Shown: positions 45,801 to 53,139 of the stretch, piece by piece | Position numbering within the stretch: the stretch's first letter is position 1 | Layout of the letters: each line of letters starts with the position of its first letter | From: DATKQY01 sp035532475 | Lineage (GTDB): Bacteria > Actinomycetota > Acidimicrobiia > Acidimicrobiales > Bog-793 | Assembly: GCA_035532475.1 (NCBI GenBank) | Contig: DATKQY010000056.1 | Span: forward strand, 93,744-157,743 | Reading direction: 5' to 3' | Length of the DNA: 64,000 nt | The notes under the pieces: model-generated | What the model was told of the DNA's origin: nothing | The model's input: only the letters and a program-made list of their open reading frames with translations | The model's database searches: none | Position numbers and translations under genes: made by a program

Positions 45801-46100
45801 CGGTACAAGGCGTGCCTCGGCGCGATGCGTCTCACGTACCGCTCGAGGGTGCGTGTCCGCGCCCGCCACGGGCTGGTCCTGCGCAAGAAGACGTTCGTCC
45901 TCTCACGGGCGAGATACGCGATCCGCTCGGGGGCGCTGACGCACGTCGCGATGACGCTCGACGCGCTCGGCCGCCACGACCTGTTCCTGAGCCACGGCCA
46001 CCTCGTCCTCTACCTTTGGATCGCGCCGCGCGGCGCGCACCTGCAGCGGGTCCGGTTGATCCTCATCTATGCCCCCCCACCGAAGCACCGCAAGGGATAA
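42870..46100 (+). CDS. Secreted beta-propeller (PQQ-like) protein with ASH-type repeats, Thr-rich linker and basic C-terminal domain
   Basis: A 1076-residue exported protein with a membrane/signal segment at about residues 32-55 (VAVGAVILTLGLGAIPISSV). Residues ~70-580 are PQQ/quinoprotein-like blades (TDNAYGLNAKTGAVNWHDSLG, YVGSRDGIVYGFGA). Then three ASH/choice-of-anchor-D beta-sandwich modules span ~585-910 (LDFGTVTVGQTATLSFQVGN), followed by a Thr-rich linker and a basic ~120-residue end without a recognised family. No PQQ enzyme residues were identified, so a binding or scaffold role for the surface polysaccharide is more likely than dehydrogenase activity. ATG 42870 has GGAG 5 nt upstream; GTG 42867 is an alternative. 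Confidence 0.8.
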   Translation: MNPRAGIRRLLHRPAHPNSANARRPRSAASRVAVGAVILTLGLGAIPISSVLADTTVEAADPAATGWYPTAGISPSTVQPGTFGQIFASQLNGQIYAQPLVSQGTLLVVTETDNAYGLNAKTGAVNWHDSLGTPWNPLDTADKISCGDLVPSIGITGTPVIDPTTETAYFLAKSVVSGVVEWQMHAVSIVSGVEQAGFPVTISGHADNDPTTTFNALHEAQRPGLALVNGTVYAAFGSYCDNTPYEGWVVGVTGKGAIQTMWSAETSHTPPGGGAGTWQSGGPIVADSAGNLYVATGNANCNEKVNPTCTGLIPAPGPALGQPQPSGLAQSVVKLSTSGGALKVTDWFTPYNAAQMNVWDGDLASGGPVLLPASFGTPQHPNLLVVAGKGGTLYVLDQSNLGGTDQGPVTSQAPSGSDNVVEEVGNLGGVWSRPAVWPGDGGGYLYLPTASPPGWTGQGIGSLDVFQRTVDASGNLSLKHVATLASFPFGSSAPIVTSNGTTPGSAVVWIVHTNGASGVGATLEAFGAVPQSGQLPLLWSAPIGTASKFASPVADGGMVYVGSRDGIVYGFGATAPPELTAVIPTFANTPVGQSTTAMVTLTATASVTASTPATVTGIAVAGGAFGAGTATPSLPTTLTAAGQTVTIPVTFTPTTLGATSGMLSVNTTLQSYSVNLAGTGISSPAVSATPPILQFPLQLAGGSPVTEPVTFTNATPAPVSLTGITSPSAPFSVPNPPTTFPVVLQPAGSAGDSLTLDVTFTPPPTGGDFATTFTDLVSFQSSSGVIGVPLSGTAAPPPVLAVSPVSLDFGTVTVGQTATLSFQVGNKGGSPLTIEQSSPPAANGFAAVTSMPAGTVIPAQSSVTETVQWTPTAPGPASGGWQITANDGSGPQLVAVSGTAVAAPTSTTTATSTTTTTTTTTATTTAGSRGGSSQSSGGSASSPGPVVAPSQHQFALIGVGDHIVEVSKGHLRILVLCRYKACLGAMRLTYRSRVRVRARHGLVLRKKTFVLSRARYAIRSGALTHVAMTLDALGRHDLFLSHGHLVLYLWIAPRGAHLQRVRLILIYAPPPKHRKG

Positions 46101-46243
46101 GCCGGCTCTCCGACCGGAAACCGAGGGGCGCGCTCGGCTGCTGAGTCCTTCCCCCCGCCGAGCGCTCCCGGTTGCTCAGCACGGCGGCCGACCTCGGGGG
46201 CTCGGGTAACGTCAGGCAGATCTCGAGCTCACGGACGGCAGCG

Positions 46244-47284
46244 ATGCACCCCCGGCGACGATCCCGACATCTCTACGCACTCGCACCCGTCCTCGTGCTC
46301 GCCCTCTGTCTCGGCGTCGCCGGCGGAGCGACGGCGGCGGCGAGGCCCCGTTCGGCGCACCGTGGCACCGGGGACATCGCCCCGGTGCCGATGCGAACGT
46401 TCGCTCCGGGCGACGGCAAGGTCCTCGTGGGGGTGTCGCCCCCGAATGTCGGCCAGGGGTACCACTCCTTCCTCCACTACGTCGGCTTGAGCCGAGCGGC
46501 GCTCATCAACAGGTTCACGACGCCCAACGGCGATTTCGGCTGGATCCTGGACGAGTTCAGCCGGGCGGATGTGACGGGGGTGATCAGCTGGAACTTCCCG
46601 GGGAACGGCACCCAGTGGTCCATCGCGTCCGGCCGGTATGACGCGTACATCCGGACCGTCGCTACCGAGGTGCGCGCGTTCGGGAGACCGCTGTTGATCC
46701 GGCTGAACTGGGAGTTCAACGGCACGTGGTACCCGTGGTCAGCCGTCGGCAAGAACCGCCAACACTCCCCCGGCAACAGCCCGAAGGAATACGTCGCTGC
46801 GTGGCGCCACGTCGTCAACCTCTTCCGCGGCGATCTCAACGTCTCGTTCGTATGGTGCCCGGCCATCGTCGGCTCCCTGCGAGGACCGTCGATGCGCCTC
46901 CGGAACTGGTACCCGGGCGCTGCGTACGTCGGTTGGGTCGGGCTCGACGTCTATCTTGGATCTGTGAGCTGGCAGGCGATGCAGCACGGCCGCAACGCGC
47001 TCGATGACGACTACACCTTCGCTGCGCAGCGGAACCGGCCGGTGATGATCGCCGAGTGGGCGCTCAGCACTCCCGGCACCGGGGACGACCCGAGCGCGGT
47101 GTCGGCGTTCCTAACGTGGATGAGGAACCATCCACTGGTACAGGCCCAGCTGTGGTTCGACTACAACGGGATCGACGACGGGGGCGTCGACCACGGCATC
47201 GGGAACTTTCCCCGTTCTGCGGCAGTGCTCAAGCGGGCGTTCCGCTCCGGTGGGTTCGTCGTCACCGGTGTGGCGTTGGGCTGA
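46244..47284 (+). CDS. Secreted GH26-type glycoside hydrolase, divergent
   Basis: A 346-residue protein with a signal peptide (YALAPVLVLALCLGVAGGATAAA) and a GH26-like barrel. Glu157 in IRLNWEFNGTWYPW corresponds to the acid/base and Glu271 in VMIAEWALSTPG to the nucleophile. The His that usually precedes the acid/base (HE-x-NG) is Trp here, unlike in the paralogue at 41.4 kb. WYPGAAYVGWVGLDVYLG and AQLWFDYNGID complete the barrel. It may act on the locus polysaccharide with a different linkage preference. A TAACGT element lies about 35 nt upstream. A hairpin after the stop may terminate transcription. Confidence 0.75.
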   Translation: MHPRRRSRHLYALAPVLVLALCLGVAGGATAAARPRSAHRGTGDIAPVPMRTFAPGDGKVLVGVSPPNVGQGYHSFLHYVGLSRAALINRFTTPNGDFGWILDEFSRADVTGVISWNFPGNGTQWSIASGRYDAYIRTVATEVRAFGRPLLIRLNWEFNGTWYPWSAVGKNRQHSPGNSPKEYVAAWRHVVNLFRGDLNVSFVWCPAIVGSLRGPSMRLRNWYPGAAYVGWVGLDVYLGSVSWQAMQHGRNALDDDYTFAAQRNRPVMIAEWALSTPGTGDDPSAVSAFLTWMRNHPLVQAQLWFDYNGIDDGGVDHGIGNFPRSAAVLKRAFRSGGFVVTGVALG

Positions 47285-47309
47285 GGCCACGGGATCCCTC
47301 GCGACCGGC

Positions 47310-47326
47310 CGAGCCCGATGGGCTCG
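47310..47326. terminator. GC-rich hairpin between convergent genes
   Basis: Perfect 7-bp stem CGAGCCC-GAT-GGGCTCG, 26 bp after the GH26 stop and between convergent GH26 and GtrA genes. There is no T-run, which is common for actinobacterial terminators. It could serve both strands. Confidence 0.4.
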
Positions 47327-47374
47327 AACGTCCTCCGTCGGCGAGCCCTGCTTCCGGCGTCGAACGTCGGTGGG

Positions 47375-47404
47375 CGGCTCCGCGGCTCCGCGGCTCCGCG
47401 GCTC
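47375..47404 (+). repeat. Short tandem repeat, 8-bp unit CGGCTCCG, 3.75 copies
   Basis: Three exact copies and a partial fourth in the intergenic space between convergent genes. The unit is partly self-complementary (CCGCGG across junctions), so it can also fold. It is probably a slippage-prone non-coding repeat. Confidence 0.8.
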
Positions 47405-47431
47405 AGGATCTGACCCGGCGGTCACCCATCA

Positions 47432-48001
47432 TCAGCTTGCATTGCTGGCAGCCAGCTGCTCGCTCGGCGCGCCGACCTGCTGCCGCCGGCTCCCGAACAC
47501 CCAACGATCGAGGATGAGGAAGCGCGCGGCCCAAAGGAGCGCGAACGCGACAAGCGATGTCCCGTCGACGATCGCGGCCCGAAGGTCCCGGCTCATCGTC
47601 GCCGAACGGACCAGATGGCTGATCAGGTCGACGGCCGAGGCCGAGACGGCGGTGCCGACCATCGTCGTGATCCAGAACGGAATGACCTCGCGCGACATTC
47701 GCGAGCGTCCGCTCAATCCCCACACCCATCTCCGATACAACGCATAGGCGGGGATCGCTGCCGCGAGCGACGCGAGCACGTTGCACACGGCCGCAGAGGC
47801 AAGACGGAGGATTCCGTAGCTGATGAATAGCAGCGCCTCCGTCAGGAGAATCGATGCCACCGAGCAGGCACCGTAACGGATGAGCCGCGCCGCTTGCGCA
47901 CTCAGGCGGGGCGGTCGCCTCCGGAGGTGCAGCTTGCTCGGGCGCCGTCGGCGGAGCAGCCGTTGCCGATGCGGCGGCTGGCCGTCCGCGTCGTCAAACA
48001 T
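47432..48001 (-). CDS. GtrA-like family membrane protein
   Basis: A 189-residue protein with a basic N-terminal region and four hydrophobic helices (GACSVASILLTEALLFISYG; AVCNVLASLAAAIPAYALYR; a helix around FWITTMVGTAVSASAVDLIS; VAFALLWAARFLILDRWVF). RLIRYGACSVAS at the start of helix 1 and the terminal LILDRWVFG are typical of GtrA, which flips or positions polyprenyl-phosphate-linked sugars. It could supply the lipid-linked donor for the GT-C enzyme at 36.5 kb. The ATG at 48001 is chosen; readings further upstream enter a likely promoter region. Confidence 0.8.
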   Translation of the reverse strand: MFDDADGQPPHRQRLLRRRRPSKLHLRRRPPRLSAQAARLIRYGACSVASILLTEALLFISYGILRLASAAVCNVLASLAAAIPAYALYRRWVWGLSGRSRMSREVIPFWITTMVGTAVSASAVDLISHLVRSATMSRDLRAAIVDGTSLVAFALLWAARFLILDRWVFGSRRQQVGAPSEQLAASNAS

Positions 48002-48866
48002 CGTCGGGGTGCGCGCAGCGGTGAGTGAACGCCACGAGAGCGGTACCTTTCTGCAGTGCGGACTCGCATCCGCCGATCGATCCATGTGCGCCAGCCAGCA
48101 CCTTCCCAGCTGAGCACCAGCAACTGCGCGAGCCGCGGTGATGCGCGGCAACATCGGACGGAGCGGGTTGCGACTTCATCGCGAACTACGAGGAAGGGGT
48201 GCTGACTTGCGCGAGGCGGACGACGACCGATGTGGCGCACTTCTCGACGACTGACCCCGCGGTATTGCGCGACACGACCGAACAACAACAAGAGCATCAT
48301 GATGACAGGCCGATGGTTCACACAGCGTGGTGCTGCAGTGCGGTGGTGCCCCTATTACGGTGCCACTTAACTGCTCTGAACAGCGAATTGTCCGCGGAGT
48401 ATAGGCAGGTGTGGGGCGGTGTTGCTTCCCACGATCGCGGTAGCCAATCCTCCCGCCGTTGCATTACGGCGACGGACAACGCATGCGCTCGGAGCCGCGC
48501 GAGGCCTGTGCCGCCGCATACCGGACGACACGGTGCTCGAGTGCGCCGTCGCGGCGCGTCGACGGGGGGTCGGTCCGGGCGCGACGGTCCCCGACCGTCG
48601 CGATCTGGCGGCCGCCGGGGCAGTCCCGGGTCATCGGACGCGTCGGGACCGGCGGTCCACCCGGCTCGGCTCGGACCTGCCCTGGTGCGAGCGAAGTCGG
48701 CCCCTTTCCCGGGCTATTCGGCACTCGCGCTCTGCTAGCCTTGGCGGGCGGCAAGCTGGCTGGCGCCGTGGATTCATGCGGTCCGCGTGCAGTCACGTGA
48801 TCGGTACGGTCATCGCACATCCCATCCCATCGCCTCGGGGCGGTCTTGATTGCGGGGGTGACCCAA
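48002..48866. other. Long intergenic region between the GtrA-like and GH12-like genes
   Basis: 865 bp without a convincing gene. Open frames here have no recognisable protein features and opposite-strand competitors. The part around 48270-48410 is clearly less GC-rich and may hold divergent promoters. Towards the 3' end, TAGCCT at about 48736-48741 resembles a -10 for the GH12-like gene, giving a ~120-nt leader. No tRNA, riboswitch core or repeat array was recognised. Confidence 0.5.
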
Positions 48867-50393
48867 ATGCGGTTTCACCGAAGCAGCGCTCGTCACGCCC
48901 ACGCTCAGTCGCCTCGACGACGGCTCGTGAGGCGCCTCGCGCTACCCGCTCCGATCGTCGTCGTCGCGCTCGGCCTCTTGACGGCCTGGCCGGCCATCGA
49001 CAGCCAGGCGGCGGACGCCGGGGCGGCCACGGCGATCACGGTGTCGTCGTCGCTCAATCCCTCCACGAGCGGAGAAGCGATCGTCTTGTCCGCGACCGTG
49101 CTCCCGACGCCGTCGGGGGGGACCGTCGCCTTCGCCGACAACGGCGTGCCGATCGCGGCGTGCCTCGCGCAGGCGGTATCCGCGGGGATCGCGACATGCA
49201 CCACGAGCTACGCCGCCCTCGGCGCCGAGAACATCGTCGCGACCTACAGCGGCTCACCCGGATTCGCTCCAAGCGCCTCGCCGACGATGACGCAGGTCGT
49301 GTCTCAGTCTCCGTGCGCGCTGCTGGCCGACTGCAACCTCATGGGATTGAACCTCGCGAACGCGAACCTGTCCGGAGCGAACCTGTCCGGTGCCGACCTG
49401 TACGGCGCAGATATGGCGAACGCCGATCTCGCCAACGCCACGCTGTACGCCGCCAACCTCATCAACGCCGACCTTTCGAATGCCGACCTTTCGAACGCCA
49501 ATCTCCTCAACAGCTACCTGGGGAACGCGAACATGTTCGGCGCCTCCCTGACTGGCGCGCGCTTCACCGCGCACTGCGCCACGATCAGCGATCCTGGCGC
49601 CAGCAACGCCCGCGGTGTGACGTCCTTCCTCGATCTGTCCCTTGGGGATGCGACCCCGAACCTCTGGAACACTTCGTCGTCCTCGGGGTCCGTCCTGCAG
49701 TGCTACGACCCCGCAGGGGGCCTGACCGAGAACGTCAACTTGTCCTCGGTGCAACAGGGCGGGTTCGCGGGCGCACCCTACGGGTTCACCGAAGCCGGCT
49801 ATGGCTACGGCTCGTACGGGGGCCGATTCTGCAGCCTCGACCAATTTCCGTGTCCGACGGCTCCGTTCCCCATCCCGGTGAGCGCGTTCGTGCCCGGATC
49901 GAAGTACCTCACGACCATCGACTACAGCATCGTCACGCCGACCCAGCCCATGGATCTCACCTACGACCTCTGGCTCGAACAGCAGCTGTCGGGCCTCGGC
50001 CCGCAAAGCGGCGACGCCGAGATCATGATCACGCCGTACTCGACCTTCTCGGCATGCGGCGCCCCGCGTCCGAGCTTCACGGACTCATCGGGCGCCGTGT
50101 GGCAGGTCTACGTGGGGTGCGGGAGCGCGAAGGCCCAGACCGTCCACTTCGTGCTCTCCTCGCCGACCCCAGTGGCAACCGGCTCGATCACGGTCAACCT
50201 CAGCGACTTCGTCGCCGAGACAGCTGCACTGCTGCCGAGCAACCCGATCGCCTCGGAGCAGCTGGTCGGTCTCGAGGTCGGGTCCGAGTTCGGCCGCTGC
50301 GGCACCACCGGCTGCCCAGATGCAGCCTTCAGCTGGACGATCTCACGGCTCACGCTCCAGACGCCGTCGACGTCGGTCGCGATGATCCCCTGA
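48867..50393 (+). CDS. Secreted multidomain protein: Ig-like domain, pentapeptide repeats, GH12-like C-terminal domain
   Basis: A 508-residue exported protein with a signal region near residues 22-50 and an Ig-like module at ~55-145 ([20 protein letters not shown] ... [12 protein letters not shown]). About 15 pentapeptide repeats ([20 protein letters not shown] onward) span ~157-235. The C-terminal ~270-residue region resembles GH12 endoglucanases: [11 protein letters not shown], Glu385 in DAEIMITPY as candidate nucleophile, and Glu474 in GSEFGR as candidate acid/base. The combination is unusual. It probably binds and cuts a beta-glucan-type polymer outside the cell. ATG 48867 has GGGGGTG upstream. 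Confidence 0.72.
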   Translation: MRFHRSSARHAHAQSPRRRLVRRLALPAPIVVVALGLLTAWPAIDSQAADAGAATAITVSSSLNPSTSGEAIVLSATVLPTPSGGTVAFADNGVPIAACLAQAVSAGIATCTTSYAALGAENIVATYSGSPGFAPSASPTMTQVVSQSPCALLADCNLMGLNLANANLSGANLSGADLYGADMANADLANATLYAANLINADLSNADLSNANLLNSYLGNANMFGASLTGARFTAHCATISDPGASNARGVTSFLDLSLGDATPNLWNTSSSSGSVLQCYDPAGGLTENVNLSSVQQGGFAGAPYGFTEAGYGYGSYGGRFCSLDQFPCPTAPFPIPVSAFVPGSKYLTTIDYSIVTPTQPMDLTYDLWLEQQLSGLGPQSGDAEIMITPYSTFSACGAPRPSFTDSSGAVWQVYVGCGSAKAQTVHFVLSSPTPVATGSITVNLSDFVAETAALLPSNPIASEQLVGLEVGSEFGRCGTTGCPDAAFSWTISRLTLQTPSTSVAMIP

Positions 50394-50467
50394 CCAGGTC
50401 GGCAGCTGCCGGACGGGCACGGGCTACCCACCGGGGTGCCACCCGGTCGTCGTCGCGGACGCCCTGG

Positions 50468-51649
50468 CTACGCCGAGCCGACGAGGGGGGCCTGCTTCGG
50501 GTGCGGCATGCAGAGCTGGTCGTACTCGGCGATCACGATCTCGCCGGCGTCGCTCCCGCACGCCGGGCACGACGGGTCGCGGCGCACCTTGAAGGTGCGG
50601 AACTCCTCGGCGAGCGCGTCGTAGGCGAGGAGCCGCCCGACCAGCGGCTCGCCGATCCCGAGCAGCAGCTTCACTGCCTCGACCGCCTGCAGCGAGCCGA
50701 TGATGCCGCAGAGCACGCCGAGCACGCCGGCCTCGGCGCACGAGGGCGCGAGCTCCGGCGGCGGCGGCTCGGGGACGAGGCAGCGGTAGCACGGCCCGCT
50801 GTACGGGTCGAACACCGTCGCCTGGCCCTCGAAACGGAAGATCGAGCCGTGCACGACCGGCGTGCGGGTGAGGAGCGAGGCATCGTTCACGAGGTAGCGG
50901 GTCGGGAAGTTGTCGGTCCCGTCGACGACGAGGTCGTAGCCCGAGAACAGCTCGACGATGTTGTCAGCCCCGATGCGCACGTCGTAGGTGACGACGTTCA
51001 CGTCGGGGTTCATCGCCGTCAGGGTCTTCTTCGCCGAATCGACCTTCCGGTCACCGATGCGCTCGGTGTTGTGGAGGATCTGGCGCTGGATGTTGGAGGC
51101 GTCGACCACGTCCATGTCGACGATGCCGATCGTCCCGACGCCCGCCGCGGCGAGGTACAGCGCGGCCGGCGAACCGAGCCCACCCGCGCCGAGAAGCAGC
51201 ACCTTCGACTCGAGCAGCCTCTGCTGACCGGCCTCGCCCACCTCGGGAAGGAGCAGGTGGCGGTGGTAGCGGTTGCGCTGCTCGGCGTCGAGCACGCGGG
51301 GCGCCGACCAATCACGGCCCTCGTCCTTCCAGCGGTTGAAGCCGCCGGCCATCGACACGACGTCGGCGTAGCCGAGGTCCTGGAGCGCCTTCGCGGCGAG
51401 CGCGGAACGCGTTCCCCCGGCGCAGTAGACGACGATCGGCCGGGTCTTGTCGGGCAGCCGACCCTCGACCTGGACCTCCAGGAAGCCGCGTGGCAGGTGC
51501 AGGGCGCCGGGGATGGCACCTTGCGCGTACTCGTCCGCCTCCCGGACGTCGAGGAAGGCGGGCCCGTCCTTGCGTTGCTCCGCCTCGGTCGGCTCGACCT
51601 CGGTGATCTGCTGTTTGACCTGGGAGAGCAAGTCCCTGAAGCTCGGCAC
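50468..51649 (-). CDS. moeZ: Rhodanese-ThiF/MoeB fusion (adenylyltransferase/sulfurtransferase, MoeZ-like)
   Basis: A 393-residue protein: an N-terminal rhodanese domain (AFLDVREADEYAQGAIPGA, active Cys in IVVYCAGGTRSALA) followed by an E1-like domain (RYHRHLLLPEVGEAGQQRLL, LLLGAGGLGSPAALYLAAAG, SNIQRQILHNTERIGD, VDGTDNFPTRYLVND) and zinc cysteines in CYRC and CPAC. It adenylates a sulfur-carrier C-terminus and supplies sulfur for molybdopterin, thiamine or cysteine synthesis. In mycobacterial MoeZ the order is E1 then rhodanese; here it is reversed. GTG 51649 has GGGGAAGGGG upstream; ATGs at 51670 and 51724 are alternatives. Confidence 0.88.
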   Translation of the reverse strand: MPSFRDLLSQVKQQITEVEPTEAEQRKDGPAFLDVREADEYAQGAIPGALHLPRGFLEVQVEGRLPDKTRPIVVYCAGGTRSALAAKALQDLGYADVVSMAGGFNRWKDEGRDWSAPRVLDAEQRNRYHRHLLLPEVGEAGQQRLLESKVLLLGAGGLGSPAALYLAAAGVGTIGIVDMDVVDASNIQRQILHNTERIGDRKVDSAKKTLTAMNPDVNVVTYDVRIGADNIVELFSGYDLVVDGTDNFPTRYLVNDASLLTRTPVVHGSIFRFEGQATVFDPYSGPCYRCLVPEPPPPELAPSCAEAGVLGVLCGIIGSLQAVEAVKLLLGIGEPLVGRLLAYDALAEEFRTFKVRRDPSCPACGSDAGEIVIAEYDQLCMPHPKQAPLVGSA

Positions 51650-51810
51650 CGCTGCGCCCCTTCCCCTCATCGCTCCGTCCGGGGTGGCCGCGATTCCCGT
51701 CGCGGTCCGCCGCCTGGCGGTCATCTGACGCTGTCCGAAACACTACCAGCCGGGTCAACATTCCTGCCCGGTCGCGGCCGGTGCCCGGTGCCTCGACCGC
51801 CTGCGACCAT

Positions 51811-51816
51811 TAGCGT
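51811..51816 (+). promoter_or_regulatory. Putative -10 element (TAGCGT) for the nitroreductase-PKS operon
   Basis: TAGCGT ends 7 nt before the GTG at 51824, with no Shine-Dalgarno sequence between them. The spacing fits a leaderless transcript for the four-gene operon. Confidence 0.4.
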
Positions 51817-51823
51817 CCGCAAG

Positions 51824-52432
51824 GTGGAGCTCGGAGAGGCCGTCCGCCGGCGCCGGATGACGAGGAACTTCTGCGGCTCGTCGGTGGACGCGAGCCTCGT
51901 CGACCAGGTGCTCGCCGCGGCGCTGCGGGCCCCGTCCGCCGGCTTCGCCCAGGGAGTCGACCTGGTCGTCCTCCAGGGTCCCGAGCGGCGGGCCCGCTTC
52001 TGGGAGCTCGCTTCGGACCCACGCTGGCGCTCCTCGGGGGGGCGCGCCGCCGGACTGATGGCCGCACCGGTCCTCGTCCTCCCCGTCGCCGAGCCGGCCG
52101 CCTACGCGGCCCGCTACGCGGACGCGGACAAGTCAGCCTCCGGGCTCGCCGGGCTCGAGCCCGAAACCTGGCCCGTGCCCTACTGGCTGGTCGACACCGC
52201 CTTCGCGGTGATGCTCCTGCTGCTGGCGGCCGAGGGCGCGGGACTCGGGTCGTTGTTCTTCCGGCTCCACGGCGATCCGGACGCGGTCCTCGCCGGCCTC
52301 GGCGTTCCTCCGGGACGCTGCGCGATCGGCGCCGTCGCGCTCGGGCACCCGGCCGCGCCCGACCCGAGGACCTCGCCGTCACGCCGGGCGCGGCGGACGC
52401 TCGACGACGTGGTGCACCGGGAGCGGTGGTGA
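51824..52432 (+). CDS. Nitroreductase family flavoprotein
   Basis: A 202-residue protein resembling nitroreductase-like FMN enzymes: VELGEAVRRRRMTRNFCGSS (FMN phosphate-binding Arg cluster), AALRAPSAGFAQGVDLVVL, PYWLVDTAFAVMLLLLAAEGAGLGSLFF and a late PPGRCAIGAVALGHPA. Such proteins reduce nitro groups, quinones, enones or, in some biosynthetic operons, tailor polyketides. It is also related to the C-terminal domain missing from CofE here. It starts with GTG 51824 behind a near-leaderless promoter and overlaps the methyltransferase by 4 bp. Confidence 0.82.
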   Translation: MELGEAVRRRRMTRNFCGSSVDASLVDQVLAAALRAPSAGFAQGVDLVVLQGPERRARFWELASDPRWRSSGGRAAGLMAAPVLVLPVAEPAAYAARYADADKSASGLAGLEPETWPVPYWLVDTAFAVMLLLLAAEGAGLGSLFFRLHGDPDAVLAGLGVPPGRCAIGAVALGHPAAPDPRTSPSRRARRTLDDVVHRERW

Positions 52433-53139
52433 GCGCGCCGCGTGCGCTGGCGCGCAACGACCCCCGTCAGTACGACGAGCTGGCCGGGGAGTGGTGGGAG
52501 CCCCGGGGCCGCCTGGCGATGCTCCACTGGATCGCGGCCGCCCGCGCGGCCCTCGTCCCACCGGCTCGCCGTCCGGGCGCGCTCCTCGTCGACCTCGGCT
52601 GCGGCGGCGGCCTGCTCTCGCCACACCTCGAGGGCAAGGGCTACCGCCATCTCGGCGTCGACCTCACGAGTTCGGCGCTCGCCGCCGCGTCCCGGCACGG
52701 CGTCACGACGGTCCGCGGCGACGTCGGCGCCCTCCCCTTCAGCGACGGCTCCGCCGACGTCGTCTCGGCCGGCGAGATCCTCGAGCACGTCACCGACCTC
52801 GCCAGCGTCGTCCGCGAGGCCTGCCGGGTGCTGCGGCCGGGGGGGACCCTCGTGCTCGACACGATCGCCGCCACCCGCGTGGCGCGCCTCGCCGCGGTGA
52901 CCGTCGCCGAGCGAGTTCCTGGTGGGGCACCTCCGGGCATCCACGACCCGGCGCTGTTCGTAGAAAGGGGTGTGCTGATCGATCAGTGCGCGCAAGGCGG
53001 CGTGCGACTGTCGCTTCGCGGACTGCGCCCGGCGCTGCCCGACCTCGTCTCGTGGCTCGCCGGGCGGCGTCCTGCCGTCCGCATGGTTCCGAGCTGGACC
53101 ACCGCCGTCCTGTTCCAGGGCGTCGGCGTGAAGGCCTGA
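52429..53139 (+). CDS. Class I SAM-dependent methyltransferase (UbiG-like)
   Basis: A 236-residue methyltransferase: NDPRQYDELAGEWWEPRGRL and MLHWIAAAR at the N-terminus resemble UbiG/Coq3. SAM-binding motif I is LLVDLGCGGGLLSPHL, with GVDLTSSAL, GDVGALPF (acidic motif), EILEHVTD and VLRPGGTLVLDTIA following. UbiG-type enzymes O-methylate phenolic or catechol substrates. Beside a type III PKS, it may methylate a resorcinol, pyrone or quinone product, which is inference from context. GTG 52429 gives a GTGA overlap upstream. Its stop overlaps the next ATG by 1 bp (TGATG). Confidence 0.87.
   Translation: MSAPRALARNDPRQYDELAGEWWEPRGRLAMLHWIAAARAALVPPARRPGALLVDLGCGGGLLSPHLEGKGYRHLGVDLTSSALAAASRHGVTTVRGDVGALPFSDGSADVVSAGEILEHVTDLASVVREACRVLRPGGTLVLDTIAATRVARLAAVTVAERVPGGAPPGIHDPALFVERGVLIDQCAQGGVRLSLRGLRPALPDLVSWLAGRRPAVRMVPSWTTAVLFQGVGVKA

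Noticed and set aside
42867..46100. Annotation as a PQQ-dependent dehydrogenase
   Set aside because: The blades are propeller-like, but no PQQ- or Ca-binding active-site residues were identified, and the ASH and basic domains point to a structural or binding role.
48199..48738. A 179-codon plus-strand frame in the gap before the GH12-like gene
   Set aside because: No ribosome-binding site or family resemblance, abrupt change to Arg/Ser-rich low complexity, and competing frames on the other strand.
48419..52432. A plus-strand open frame of over 1300 codons running through the GH12-like and MoeZ-like genes
   Set aside because: Only its last ~200 codons (from GTG 51824) encode a recognisable nitroreductase. 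The rest is Arg/Pro/Ala-rich shadow sequence opposite or out of frame with real genes.
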